DNA of 64,000 nucleotides from the NCBI GenBank assembly GCA_013396655.1, contig WBMV01008391.1, positions 1,074,084 through 1,138,083 on the forward strand. Direction: 5' to 3'. The position numbers and the translations under genes were made by a program. Each line of letters starts with the position of its first letter. The stretch's first letter is position 1. The notes beneath the pieces were generated by a model. That model was not told the DNA's origin and did not search any database. It saw nothing but the letters and a program-made list of their open reading frames with translations. The stretch comes from Campylorhamphus procurvoides. Lineage: Eukaryota > Chordata > Aves > Passeriformes > Dendrocolaptidae. Positions 1 to 12,900 of this stretch are shown piece after piece.

Positions 1-1593
1 CCTAAGGTGGTTCACAAGCATTGCCAACTGAAAGCTGTGTTTTAGTGAGTGTAAGCAGGAATCTGTTTCCATTTTCACCCATCTTCCATGGTCTCACCAC
101 ATGTCCTGCAAACCAATCATCTGATACTTGCCCTTTGTTCAAAGCCAGCACTGCTGCCACAGATAATACATCAGCAAGGTGCAGGAGTCAAAGCTGTCAA
201 CTCCCTTCACAGGGAAGGCCATCATCACAGGTTATCTTCTTCATCAGCACTGCAGGTCTTGTCTCTGCAGCCATGCAACACACCTGACATATCTTACAGA
301 CCTGTCCGGAAATATTTACAGCACCCTCACACCTGTGAGCTATATAGTGTGCCACAGATATAAACTGCTAGCAAATTATTTTAAAATGTTATATTTGTTA
401 TGAAGTCCTATACAATATACTTATGGTTAATAAAAATTGCATAAATGTAAGATATTCTGGTGCAAAAATAAATCACTGATGCATTGTTATAATGGTCCTA
501 AATAATAATACCCTGTTAAACCCTAACTTTGGGGTTACTGTCTTTATTCCACCCTCCTCTTCTCCCATTCTTATTTTACTGTTACACATTCTAAGGAAAA
601 CATTACCTAGTATTTTATGAGTCACAACAAATATTGAATCCAGACAGAATATCTTTTCTTTTTTTAATGAAATTAAATAGGGAAAAAATTAGCATAACTA
701 TGATAAAACTCCTTTAACGTATCTTGTCTTTTCTTACTTCCTTGCCTTTTATTTACATAGGTTCAAAATTTAGTTGAGACAAGATTGCTTTTTATTATTC
801 CAAAACTTTATTCCTTTATTAAGTAAGCTGATATTTTATATCTATGGAAGATTCTACTGTAGTTAATGTTTAGAAAAAAGAAGTAGTCTGATTAGAATGA
901 AACGAAAAAATTCACTTTTACTGCAGAAAAACACTTCACTTTCAGAACAACACTGAGTAAAATTACAAAGAAAACAGGGAATATTCTCCCTACATTTGTT
1001 TTGCAATGTATTACAATGCCTAAATTAAACATGACAGTAAAATTACTGTTTATGAGACCCATAATATAAACCTAAAATAATATTTTTAAACAGTACTAGA
1101 CTTTTTTCACACTTCCACAACATGAGAAAACCATAAAACACTCTCAAAAAACATTCTTGATGAAACCATTAGCATCACTCAAGATAGACTGAAAATATTC
1201 TGAAGTGTTTAGCAATTATCTTTCTCAGAGCTCCTGCTGTCTTCTCAATTTTGGTAAACATACAGGAAATGAAGTGTGTTACATTATCATTTAATTTAAA
1301 CTCCCACCGGTCCAAATTCTTAGTGTATGCCAAAGTGCCATTTAAAGTCTGCCATGCTACACCACTGAAGGTGCTGTTGTTATTAGCCAAATTTTCAAGT
1401 GTTTAGGATTTGTGAAGGTCCCAGCTCTCACTGAGTGCAAAAGCTCACACTGGCAAAAATGAGAGCATCTATTACTGGAGAGCAGTTCAGGAGTCTTTCT
1501 GTGTCCAGATGAGACAGCTTTTCATACATAGAATTTCCAAGACAAACTTATCATAAGTTTAAGCTGTCTGATTGCAATTCCCTACTGCCTTTC
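1..1593. other. Anonymous AT-rich sequence
   Basis: I see no gene, RNA or mobile element that I can support here. Several short overlapping frames occur in the first 400 bases, but none resembles a known protein or has coding character. The stretch contains ordinary A/T runs and no CpG cluster. Confidence 0.6.
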
Positions 1594-1662
1594 TGGATCT
1601 GACCCAAAGTCCATTTAACTCAGCTGGAGCCTCTCCACTGATTTTAGCAGGCTCAAGATCAA
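1594..1662. repeat. Possible ancient amniote repeat, semi-palindromic
   Basis: The segment reads from 'gatctgacccaaagtcc' into a second half ending 'aggctcaagatc', which is roughly its reverse complement. It resembles an old dispersed amniote motif in which 'ttgacttcaatggg'-like blocks face each other. A related word, 'ttgacttcagtgggtgactg', occurs about 430 bases downstream near 2095. The match is from memory and the copy is diverged, so the call is tentative. Confidence 0.25.
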
Positions 1663-1934
1663 CTCCTCTATAGTCTACATAACGATGAGTTATTACTCCA
1701 GTTCAATACAGCTGAAAATTCTGCTTTCCCACCATTTTTAAAGATATAAATTAATGTGGGGTAATAAAACATCCTTACTTCAGGAAATACCGATTTTCAC
1801 TCCATTTTGCTAAGATCAGTGGAGGTGGAGGAGTAGAGAGCACAATACAAACCTTAGCAGACAAACTTCTAGAAATTATTAATCACCTTAATTTCCATTG
1901 TCTTCCCTGGGAAATAAATAAATGTAAGAACCTC

Positions 1935-1983
1935 TTTCATTCATTCATCCATTCATTCATCCATTCATTCATTCATTTCATTC
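1935..1983. repeat. Imperfect (ATTC)n microsatellite
   Basis: Ten or so tetranucleotide units of cattcatt/catccatt type, interrupted by 'catc' variants. It stands alone and is not attached to a recognisable CR1 tail. Confidence 0.9.
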
Positions 1984-3562
1984 CTGCAGGTTTTAATATT
2001 TAATTGTTGATATTTTACTATATATAATACACATTTTATTATGTAATCTCTACTATTCTGCTTAGACAGACTCTGACTTCCTCTTTAATTCCTGTTGACT
2101 TCAGTGGGTGACTGAGACTTCAGCAGCAGACAGGATCAGTCTGTCTGTCACCTGTGGGTAATCAAAGCTAAAAGCAGATAAATAGCATCCATCAGTGATG
2201 TAGTTTCCCCATTTTTCACATGTGACAAACAAATATGTTCACATTTAAATGAAGTATTACACATCTGCTCTCAATGTTATATTTGTACTTGAGTGCATTC
2301 AGAGAACAGTCTCATAGAAATACTCTGAAGTGTTTTAAATATGAAAGCCAGGTTTAATGTTTAATTTCACTCTATTCATGCAATAGCTACCTGTGCAGAA
2401 GGGAAAAAATATATGCTGTATCTACTTCTAATCCTTTTGCGAAGCCTTTGGTTGCTGTTGCGCCTCAGTCTCCTAGAATTTTTAGTTGCAAGCTTAATTT
2501 CACAGATGTTCTCAACAAGTGGTGGGTGGCAATTTTGTTTAAATGAGCATTTTCTAAGTCTGTGGGAAAGATTTCAGGTACTGTGGCTAGTGGAACCCCT
2601 GGGAATATATCACTGTATACCCATCATGGTGAATTGAACAGACTTTTCCTTTCTTTTGGAGAGTCAACAAAGGAAAGTAGTGCAGCTGTGCCTTTCTGAC
2701 TCTATAACAATGGGAACTTTATAAAATATATGGTTACTATGTGCTTCCAGACATAGGACACACTTCATGTTGTAGCTGCACACGTTCTCCTACCATGTGG
2801 AACTTTCCCCAAAGCATGCATCCAGAACAAGATGGTTCCCATATTCCATCTCATCTTTCAGCCAAACTGTAACCGAAGACAATGTCTCACATACTTAACC
2901 CCAGAGAGATATTTATCCAGCCTAAGAACCTCCCATTAGATGTTCTTTAAACTACATTTTTTCCACCTCAGAGGATTTCAAAGCCCCAAGCTCTTTTCCC
3001 CTTCTTGTGTCTCATTTTCCTTCCCACTGCTGCACCCACTTGGCTCATCCATGAGGACCTGTAGCTCCCCTTCCTGAGAGGCAGCAGTAACAACTACCCA
3101 TAAAGGCCTGGGTTTATCTTATTTCTTAATTACAAATGTTTTCTCAACCCACTCTGTACATAACATTATTCTCTGCAAAGGATGAATATAATTCCAGGTA
3201 ATTTCTTTATTTGCCATGAAAATCTGAAAATGTGTGTGGACACCTTGTTCCTGGTCCATCTTCTGAAGAGAAACTCCTTGATGTTCTTTTCTGGTACCAA
3301 ATTACAGGAATGACAATATATATGGGGCAACTAAGTGTCACCATCCTCTTGATCATTATGTTGTGTCTGAGAGGGATCTGACTGAAGGCACAAAGAGTCA
3401 GTTTAAGCATCTCAGAATTGAAAGGAAAAAAAAATGAATTTCACCCCAAAGAGAATGGGCCAGTTCTTTCTGCTCTAACTGGGAAAAGGGCATCCTGTGA
3501 GAAGCAGAAGTGATGCAGTTGCTAATAAAGATTATTTGTCTATTCCTGTGTACTCCTTCAGG
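1984..3562. other. Anonymous sequence
   Basis: No supported gene or element. A short 'ttgacttcagtggg' word near 2095 resembles an old amniote repeat. The C/T-rich part around 2960-3090 is only composition and carries no frame worth calling. Confidence 0.55.
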
Positions 3563-3940
3563 GTCCAAAGCAGGATGACAAAGATAGTGCAGGGCCTGGG
3601 GGGGAAGCCATGTGAGGAGGGGCTGAGGGCACTTGTTCTGTTCAGCCTGGAGGAGACTGAGGGGAGACCTCACTGCAGTTATAACTTACTCATGAGGGAA
3701 AAAGAAGGGGTGGGCACTGATCTCTTCTCTGTGGTGATCAGTGACAGGACCTGAGGGAATGGCCTGAAGTTGTGTCAGTGCAGGTTTAGGCTGGATATTA
3801 GGAAAAAATTTCTTCACCCAGAGGGTGGTTGGGCACTGGAACAGGTTCTCCATGGAAGTGGTCACAGGACCAAGCCTGACAGTTTAAGTGTTTCATGACA
3901 TGCTTTTATAGTGCTTTGTTCTCAATTAGGAAGAGGGTGC
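3563..3940 (+). mobile_element. CR1 LINE fragment, 3' part of ORF2
   Basis: Reads along the plus strand through the C-terminal part of the CR1 ORF2 (reverse transcriptase) gene. It begins near 'gtccaaagcaggatgaca', passes 'ttcagcctggaggagactga', then 'aggctggatattaggaaaaa' and 'ttcttcacccagagggtggt', and fades after 'ccaagcctgacagtttaag'. A decayed frame over 3497-3754 still shows the residue pattern CEEGLRALVLFSLEETEGR typical of the CR1 C-terminus. The canonical 3' tail repeat is not recognisable, so the 3' end has been lost or has diverged. Not functional. Confidence 0.9.
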
Positions 3941-6435
3941 GACAAAAAGAAATACTCATGACGTGGGGTGATTTCTGGCTATTTTAATTTTGGCAGAAAA
4001 ATTATTTTCTATGAAAGCATGTATATGTCTCTGAAAATGTCTTTGTTTTTACTGAGAATTTTTTTATTTATCTATTTTTTAAATTTAAACAATATTCACT
4101 TTACTAAGTTAAGTGCCAGTTTCTGAGACTTCTGTCTCCCCTTAGCGGATGGATCTTTCATTGCTTTGAGAAGCAACACAAACAGAGGGGCTTCAGTTTT
4201 CCCATGTGAGCATTGTGTAATTGCAAAATGGTTTCTTTTCCTGTTTGGCCTTTCTGGAAAGGAACTTCTATTATCAGCCATCCTACATGAACAATGATAT
4301 CAGCAAATTCTGAGGAAGTTCTGGTTAAAATCATCCTGTCTCAATGGGATAAGAAAAATGACAGTGATACCCCTCAGCCAACATACACAAGTACAGAAGG
4401 CAGTGTATTGCTTTCTGAAATAGACTGTGAAAAAAATACTGAAATATGGGCAAGGAGGTGCGAAGAAGTTAAAAAACTTAAGGTTCATTTTAAAAATCTT
4501 CAAAGAGGAGAAGCAAACCATAACCATGAATATAAATTTCATACTCCTCTATTATAGCTAGAGAATTATTTTGAACTATCAAAGTCAAGAATTGGTCTTT
4601 TCCACAGACTGTTTTGTTTAAACCTAATTCACTGAGTAAATTCAGATACAAATTTTAACCTATTTCCTAACTGGACATACTTGGATTTTGTTTTGCTACT
4701 TTTAAAACATGTAATCTCCGGTTTATCCTGGAATCTTGGTGAAATAAGCAGACATAGCTCTTGACTGTTTGCTAAACTACCCTGACTGGCCACATGGCAC
4801 TCAGGGCACTGAGTCACACACCACGGTGGTCCTGGAGAATAGAGTAACAAGACAACTAGAACCCATGACCACAAAAGTCTGTGCAGCACCTCAGAGAGTT
4901 GGCATCCTCCTTTATCCCAGCATCTTATCTCGGCAGGTCGGAGTTCACAGAGCAGAGACACAATTCCCAGATTTTCAGCTTATGATCCTGTTTTTCCACA
5001 GAACTTTTTTCTCCTTGATTCTCCTTCTTCCTCAACAGTTAAATATGTGATATTGTCATGGAATCTCTAATATTTTTGCTACATCTTTAAAAATAATTTA
5101 TACGTATAAAATATGCAGTTACTGAGTTACCCATACAGCATTTGATTTTCAGACTTTGTTGAGCTAGAAGGCCTCATGTTGGATGCATAAGCAATGGACC
5201 TCTGTTCTTGTCTGTCTTTGCTCCCTCCTGCATCTTCTTTTATCGATGACTGGTGCAGGACAGCTGCCGTGATTCATGTCTTGCCACTTTTCACATGCAC
5301 TACAGCCCTGAGCCAGTTAGAGACGGGAAATATCGTAGACTGAAAATGCAACCCTTTTTGCTTCTCATCACACTGAAACACATAGTAAAAACACTGGGAA
5401 AAAAAATAAGTGGATTTTCAAGCCAAAGAGAACAACATCTCTCTTAGCTTCCGAGAAACACTTCTGCTTACCCGCAGATGGATACTGGCAGCATTCAGGA
5501 GCTGCTTTGCATCCGCAGCAGCTCATTGCCACTTTGCAGATTTTCTAGGCGCATTTTTGTAGATTGTACTGCTTTAATCTCAAAGGTAAAGAAAAAACTT
5601 CTGCTCTTTGCCTTACGGAATGTTTACTTATTTTATTTGCTCATGCCTGCTTTTCCCATTTCCATTCCTTCTGTAGATCTAATTGCAGGTTGAGGAGGGG
5701 AGCTGATAAATACAGCACAAAGAAACAAGGCACCTCACAGTTTTTTCAACAATAATCTCTATTCTAATAGATGCTGACACCCACTAGAATGCTCTGATCT
5801 CTTCTAACCCTCAGTCACCCCAACAGCTCAAAGTAAACCAAAACCTCACCTCACTGTCCTCACTTTCTTCTGCTCTGCTATCCTGTATTAGTATGTGGGG
5901 TAGAGCAAGGGTCACAAGGTCTATTTTGATAAGGGAACTGCCCTGAATGCTATGGCATCTCTATGTAGTGTTTTAGCTTAGTAAAATACAGCTTATTCTC
6001 AATAACAGAAGCAGCATTTATGCTGTAAGAACGGCACAGAAAACAGAACTGGATAAAATTCAGACAGCTAAATTAGTGTGTATGTAACCTCTGTGCCCAC
6101 TTGCAAGAGAGGCAGTTGAGAGAGCAAAAGACTTTTCAGTATGCAGTTATAGAAGGCATTGGGTTTCATATGAGCATTAAGTCTCTAAGGTGGAGACTGC
6201 ACAAAGGATACTCAAATACAATGTAGCTACTGAACATCACCAAAACAAAAAAGTCACGGAGCACAGTTTGGACCCAAGTATTAGAAGTTGTATGCCCTGA
6301 ATTTCTCAGAAAGAATAAAAAATACTTTATTTGATCTCTTTGTCTATGTGTATAAAAAAATATGTCTTCAGAACTATCTCAATTTTGTCATGTGGGATCT
6401 TGTACTGAAAATTAATGGAATTGTTCTTCACTAAG
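3941..6435. other. Anonymous sequence
   Basis: No exon, RNA gene or element could be supported. Frames of 87-110 codons at 4294-4557 (plus) and 4629-4961 (minus) lack family resemblance and partly overlap other frames. They are best taken as chance. Confidence 0.55.
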
Positions 6436-6727
6436 TGTAGTGGTTTTAGTTTACCTTCCTGGTAACTAAGGTCATAACTAAGGAAGTATTCCATCTCATT
6501 TCTTTATGTAAGCAAAGACATAAAGAGTCGGAAATCAGTGGGGATCCTTCTTCCGGGAGGGCTGGAGGGCTGAGATACTCCCTGCGGTCGCTCTGCGGTG
6601 GGAGTGGGCCAAGGCACAGACCTGCTGATTACCCAGTCGGGAGGAAGGGGTCCTGAGATTCGGGAAACAACAATTTTTTGGATAAGAGGGAAGTGAAAAC
6701 TGTTTGTTTACCTTTTTCTTCCCTCTT

Positions 6728-6767
<40 letters not shown>

Positions 6768-6911
6768 AAACTGCTTTAGTCCTACTAAAGTTTAGGTCCG
6801 TGGTTTTCTTCCCTCTCTTCCCCCCCCACCCCGTGGTCGGGAGGGGTCTTGGGGGGCCTCCATTTTGGGCCCTTTGGGAAATTGGCATTTGGCCAATTTC
6901 AACCGATTACA
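6436..6911 (+). mobile_element. Solo LTR of an endogenous retrovirus (ERVL-like)
   Basis: A 476-base unit opens with TGTAGTGG and closes with CCGATTACA, giving the retroviral TG...CA ends and a short imperfect terminal inverted repeat (TGTA...TACA). It is flanked by an exact 5-base target duplication, ctaag, at 6431-6435 and 6912-6916. Its composition differs from the flanks: it is GC-richer, with CpGs, C-runs and 'gggcc' blocks. A (CT)n(AT)n tract leads into 'tatataaaac', a plausible TATA element. No primer-binding site, polypurine tract or internal gene lies next to it, so it is a solo LTR left by recombination. The 5-base duplication fits avian ERVL-type elements. The orientation is inferred from the TATA-like run, and the family name is tentative. 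Confidence 0.75.
6729..6767. repeat. (CT)n(AT)n compound microsatellite inside the LTR
   Basis: About eleven CT units followed directly by about eight AT units. The AT part ends in 'tatataaaac', so the microsatellite may overlap the LTR core promoter. Confidence 0.95.
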
Positions 6912-9900
6912 CTAAGTCAGTCTAGCTTTAAAGTTTTTCATGTATAAAGTCTTGTGTATTTCTTTGAGCTCCTCATCTTCATTATTTGAAAATAAATAAA
7001 TCTGAATATTTAAATTATCCAACATATGTGTCACTTAATGGAAACTGAACAGGAAATTAAATGGGTGAAAAGAGAAAGCCAAAAATTAACAGGAGACCTA
7101 TTCAAAGTTTGCAAGTATTCTTTAGAGTTCTTTTAAAATGAGTTACTAAAATTTCTCTAACTCCATTTAATGCATGCAAATCAAGGCCTTCAAGAGCACT
7201 GAATATACTCAAAAGGTGGAATTAGCTGCCAAGCCTGTCAAGAAAGAAATGGGGTTTTCTAAAGGCAACTACTAAACACACTGGATTCACAGGTCTAGTG
7301 AGAATTCCTGAAAGGAAAATTTCTTTCAGTGTTTCAATCATAGAGAAGGTACTTGCAGTAATAACAAATCTATGGAGTGGATATCAAGATGAGCCTAAGA
7401 GAGATATATTGGTTTTGTTCTCAGTTTGAAAATGTTGCTTTGTTAGAGTAAAAAAAAAATAGAAGAAATTGTAGTTTCTTACTTTCGACGGAGTGGCAGC
7501 ACATTCCTTAGGTTTTCATCCACTTTTAGGTCATGTGTTTGTTCATTCGGAAATTCATCCCTCTTGCACAGAGTCAGCACAAGGACCAGAGACATTCAAT
7601 GTTACAATGACATAGATGCTTGGAATCCAGTTGGGTGCAACATTTGTCACAGACCTTCAAGCAAGCACCTTGATCTTGTGGTAGATCACAACTACAAGGT
7701 GGATTACATCACAGCTAAGCGCTAAAAATAGAACTCCTAAACCTCACACTGGAAGGGACTCTCTCTATGTCTGAAATCACTGCTCCTGTGTAGATAGACT
7801 ACGTTTCCAATTTGAAGTCCTCACTTAGACAAATGCACTGTGTTCGTAAGTCAAGTGATTTATAGGCTTTTTTTTTTGCTTTTGTCATTGTTAAAGTAAT
7901 ACAATGGGCCAAAAATCTTCCCCTTGATTGTAGAAGCATGTTGCCAAGCAATACTAAAAGCAATTCGGTGTATGATGTGGTGAAAGCATAATATATGAAT
8001 CTGGAAGCCAGAAGGCCTGTTGAATAAGCCCTAGGGTCTGCTGGATAGGATTTTTCACTGTCTTTTTTTCTTTTCTTACTGTCTATAAGAAGCTGGAACG
8101 CATGCAGATGTTTGGTCTTCTATGGCAAGCCTCAACTTTTGTTAATCAAAATGGTCCAACTGGATAGCAGAAATCAAGTTTTGCTATCTAACCAAAGGCA
8201 CATGGTTCATCCACATGCCTGTGACTCAGAGGACCAACTACCCCATGTGAATGTTACTAATATTTGTCAAGCTGATGAGTTTGGAGCACGGGGAAGCCTG
8301 ACAGAGATCCACCTGTGACAGCCAGCATATTCAGTCTCTTGAAGGACTGTATAATTTAGAGTGTTGTCACAGGCTCACCAGAAGTTTCTAACATGGCCAA
8401 GTTTTGTTTTAATATCTTTGAGCCCGGTCATGAGCTCCTGATAACCCTTTCCCTTGTGTACTGGTGGGCAGCATACCAAGCCACCTTTTCTCACTTGTTA
8501 TTCCTTCTAGACCACACTACCAAATTGAGATCCTTCCCAGCACTTCTGCTGAAGGCAGAAGGAGTTTTATGGGAAGAGAGAAAGAACACTAGAGCTATTT
8601 TCTGTGACTGGAATGGAAGCAGACTGCAGACTTCACTCAACATCTTCAGCAGTGCAGTATGCAAGGACTCGGCACCAGGCTCTCATTGTTTATATAATAA
8701 AACAAGAAAGTCTGAAAAGTCCTTGACTCCATGGGAGCTTTCCCTTGGCTTTGAGTCAAACAGCTTGAGATCACAAGTTTTGCTCTTGATGCAAAATAGC
8801 CTTTTCTCCTCTGTTTCTCACCTCACTTAAACCTGATAATGGCTAAGTCTAAACATAACCAATTCGAGTCACCAGATCCACTAAGTCCCCAGGCTCCTAC
8901 TGGCTTGCTCTGAGTTACTCCACAGTCAAACCCATACCTTTAAACCTGTCAGCACTTTTTAATTTATTTTAAGGTTTCAAGGCCCCCATACCCCATTATA
9001 AATATTCTGATAACTGCTGCTGTTTCTTTTATTCCATAGTTCCCTCACAAGCACAACCATAAGACTACATTTAGTTCAGCCTTCACAGCATTCATTTCTC
9101 ACTTCACACAAATGTCAAGAGGAATGGAACTGAACTTGCCAGTGATTTAGAAGTATGAAATTCAAGTTTGTGCTTTAGTTGTAACTCTCGTGTGGCTTTG
9201 CATTAGGATTGTATCTGTGTGGATATCCAGTGCACTCAAGCCATTAACTCTTTGGGTGACCCAGGAACTACCCAGCTAGCCACCTGCCTAGAACAGGTAA
9301 CAGCCTGGTCTAAGACAATAGATCATCCTAAAAATAAGTGACTGATTGAACTCTCCACTATGTTCACAAATGTCTGACTGACTGAGAAAGGAGCTCTCAA
9401 GGTGGAAATGTTGGGCAAACTGAGACATTACCCAGTTGATCCTGCTATGTCAGCCCAAGCCTTATGCTTTAATGTACTGACAAGCATCTTGATTGTAGTG
9501 TCACAGAGCTTCCCAGCCAACTCCTGCTCCACAATTGATCAAATAGTGCATAGTTAATTATAAACAGTCAGTAGAAGCATGACAGTCTTTTGCATGTAGT
9601 ATGTAGTTAAGATAATTTATAGACTAGTAATGTAGGACCATGCCTATCTGGGTTATGAGAAATGAGCAGAACAGCGATTTATTGACACTCACCTGACCAA
9701 GCTGAAGACACCATTTCAAGGACACTTACAGCTGAGACTCCTTTTGACAACAATGACCAAACAATGTCCAACCATTTTGTCCAACAATAATTTGCTCTGC
9801 AAGCATTACATTTTGGTAGGAGCTTTGGTGTACCAGGATCAGATCCTACTAATCTTCAGGTGTCTGCAAGTGTTTGGGAACTGGTCTGGTTTTGTCACCC

Positions 9901-12900
9901 CTTATTTCTTTTATCAGAAGAAATTCTGATCCTATGCTTAATAAGTTAAAATGCCTATTTTGTGATTAAAAAAATAACTTTTTGAATGTCCAGTTTCAGC
10001 ATAGCAACCCATCAGAGGCCATTTGGATTCTTAATCATGTAAGATTTAAATTGCCAGAGATCAAGTCTTGTGGCAAAAATCTATTTGTCCAATCCTTTTA
10101 TTTGAGTTCCACTTGCCCATACCCACTATCAGTTTCTCTTAAAAACTGATACACCTGTCATCTTTTTTCTTGATCCAGCAAGAATATTTTAAGATTACTT
10201 CATCTTGTTTCCTAAACTCTACAACTCATTGCTGCCATCTTTTTGCGTAATCAAAATTACGCAGGTCAAAGACCAGACTTTAAACCCCAGCATATCTTCC
10301 TGATACATTTAATGACCATTGAGGAAAACATGCAAACATGGCATTAGTCATGCTCAACAAACAGATTTTTCTGAGAAATGCAGGATTTCAGTAGAAAGAT
10401 GAAATAAATCCACAGCAAAACAGCAACATTCAGGAAGTAAAATTTGGTCAAAGATAAGAAATGGTCATATATCCTGTTGCATAATTTCAGAGCAGAAAGA
10501 GACCTCTAGAAACTAGTGCACATTAGAGGACATTGTTACATATCCCCAGTGCTATGTAGAATAATAAAAATGCAAAATCTGGAAAATTGCAAACACCCTA
10601 TTCTGTTCTCTGGCCTGTCCACACAAATGTATTCTCCACAGTTTGCACGATCTTACTTTCATGATCAATATATGACTTTTTACAAGCATGAAGATTTACA
10701 GTACAGTAGAACATATTCCTAGGAAAATTCTTTTAAAGCTTACTGAGAATTATGTGAGCTGGACAACCCAGCAAGTAATGGACCCGAATTTTCTTTAAGT
10801 TTTGGAAAGTTGGCAGCGTTCAGCACCCCAATTCAATTTTAGTTACAGAAAATGTTTTTATGGTATACTTTAGTCAAAAAATATAAGTATTTGTTGAAGT
10901 GAAAGTTTTCCAAACATTTCTATAAAGTAAGCTGAAAGGCCTCAGAATTAATCCAAAGAAAGAAATCTGCATCTCATCTTACTGTTATTCCTACACATAT
11001 CACAGAGTAAAGAGTACTCCACACAAACAAGAGTCCAGAGAAAATAAAAATTACAAATGATACTTTATAAAGAGTAGCGACAATGGAACCAGACTTTAAG
11101 TGATAGAAATTCTTTGTTTTGTTTTTGGAAGAAATGAGAAGCTACAACCTCCAGAACTGTGACAAGGAAAACTGGTGTCCCTAGTAACCTTTGGAGAGTT
11201 TTGGCTTTAAACAAAGCATTTCCATTACTTGATGAGTTCACCACAAGATAGGTCTAATCCAATCCTGATGTAATTCAACTGAAGTCCGTGGAATAATTTA
11301 TTTGCACCTTTCTCTTCTCTGCTTCTTTCTCACTTTGTCCACGCTTCCCCTTCTCCCTCTATTCTATTTACCCAGCCTCACTTATCTCTCTAGACCAACT
11401 CTACAGAGCACTCACAGTGCTGCAAGAGCTATGGTTTATCACCACCTCCCAAGTGTGATTCTCCTTCCCTTTTCAGATCCAGTTCTACCTATTAGTATGA
11501 CTTATTTCTAGATCAGAATTTTATATTATCCCACTTTTAAATAAGCTAACAAGTCCAAGAAAGGTGCATGTTTTAGAAAGGCAAGACATTTCAAGGCATC
11601 AGAAAAACATGTCCAGCTTTAACAAGCAGCCGAGAAAGTGATTCTGCTACCAGCTGTGAACATTTCCATGGTTATGTTTAGCAGTGTTATCGTTAAGGCT
11701 GGAGCTGCAGAAAAGGATTTTGGTGTTCAAAGCAGCCTGTGGCTGAATAGTTTGCAGTTATGTCTGTTCTCCTATCTGGCAAAACAATACAGGAACCTGT
11801 AAGATCTTTGAATGACAGGGTAGAATGAATGAGATATGAAGACTCCTGTAATTAAATGGGTGTGAGGTTCTCCTGTCTCAGGCAAAAGTATAATAGTTTT
11901 CCAGTGGTGTAAGTTTATAAATACTATGAATTCTGATATATTGAAAATCTGTTACAGTGCTTGTCATCCTAGTCTTCTGTCTGCTACAGAAGACATGTCA
12001 AATTTATTTGGTCTTTCCTCATATTATGATGACTTTTGCCCTCTGGTTGATAGACTTATTCACCACTACTCTTTCTTCCCACACTGCTGAATGTGTACAG
12101 ACTGTGATAATGTTGTTCTCCACTTGCATTCCACTGGGAATGAGGGGGCACGACAAACTGATCAGTCTGAAAATCTTGTAGAGCATGTGACATTAAGAAT
12201 AAAGGCCCATGTGTGACCAAATGGATTCATGATTTCAATGGCTGAAGCTTAAAGACCACTGTAGCTCACACAGAATGAACAGAAAAATGAAGAATAGTTT
12301 GTATATTGAATAAAACACTTAAGGATACTACAAGAGCATGAAAAATTCTCACCTTCAGGGGATTCTCAGCCACAAACAGTCAATAAGGTAGGTAAGTCAC
12401 AGGCATCCTGGAGAATAATTTCAAGTGTTAGATCACTGAATTCTAAAACAGTTCATGTCCTAGCTTAAAAGGAAATTGTATTAATGGTGCGGCCTTGGAA
12501 AGGAAACCTCACGTAACTGGGAGCAAAAAAGCAAGTAGGATGAGATATGTGACACATTTCAGTGGCTTCTGCTTAAGCCCTAGTTTTCATCACTGTCATG
12601 GTTTAATGGCAGTACTTTAAAGAAGTAGACAGTTTCTGGTACTCAAGATGATCCAATATATAGAGGGAAAACTAACTTGTGTTAGAAAGTGGAAAAGTAA
12701 CTAAAGATGATAAGCAATAGCAATAATTTGGACAATTCAGTCTTTTGTAGGAAATCTGTTATCATATCAAGGTTTTCAGCATCTGGACTTTGTAAAAAAA
12801 TCTAATAAGTTTAAGCCTTAGATTTGTGTCCTGCATAGGTTTAGATCTCTACATCGGGGCTAGAGACAGGCATTTTTTTAAATGTTTTTGAAGTGAAAAA

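Noticed and set aside
6535..6888. 117-codon minus frame with RERERERE run
   Set aside because: It is the translation of the (CT)n(AT)n microsatellite within the solo LTR.
8393..8830. 145-codon plus-strand frame
   Set aside because: No recognisable domain, no splice or promoter context and an ordinary amino-acid mix. Consistent with chance in non-coding DNA.
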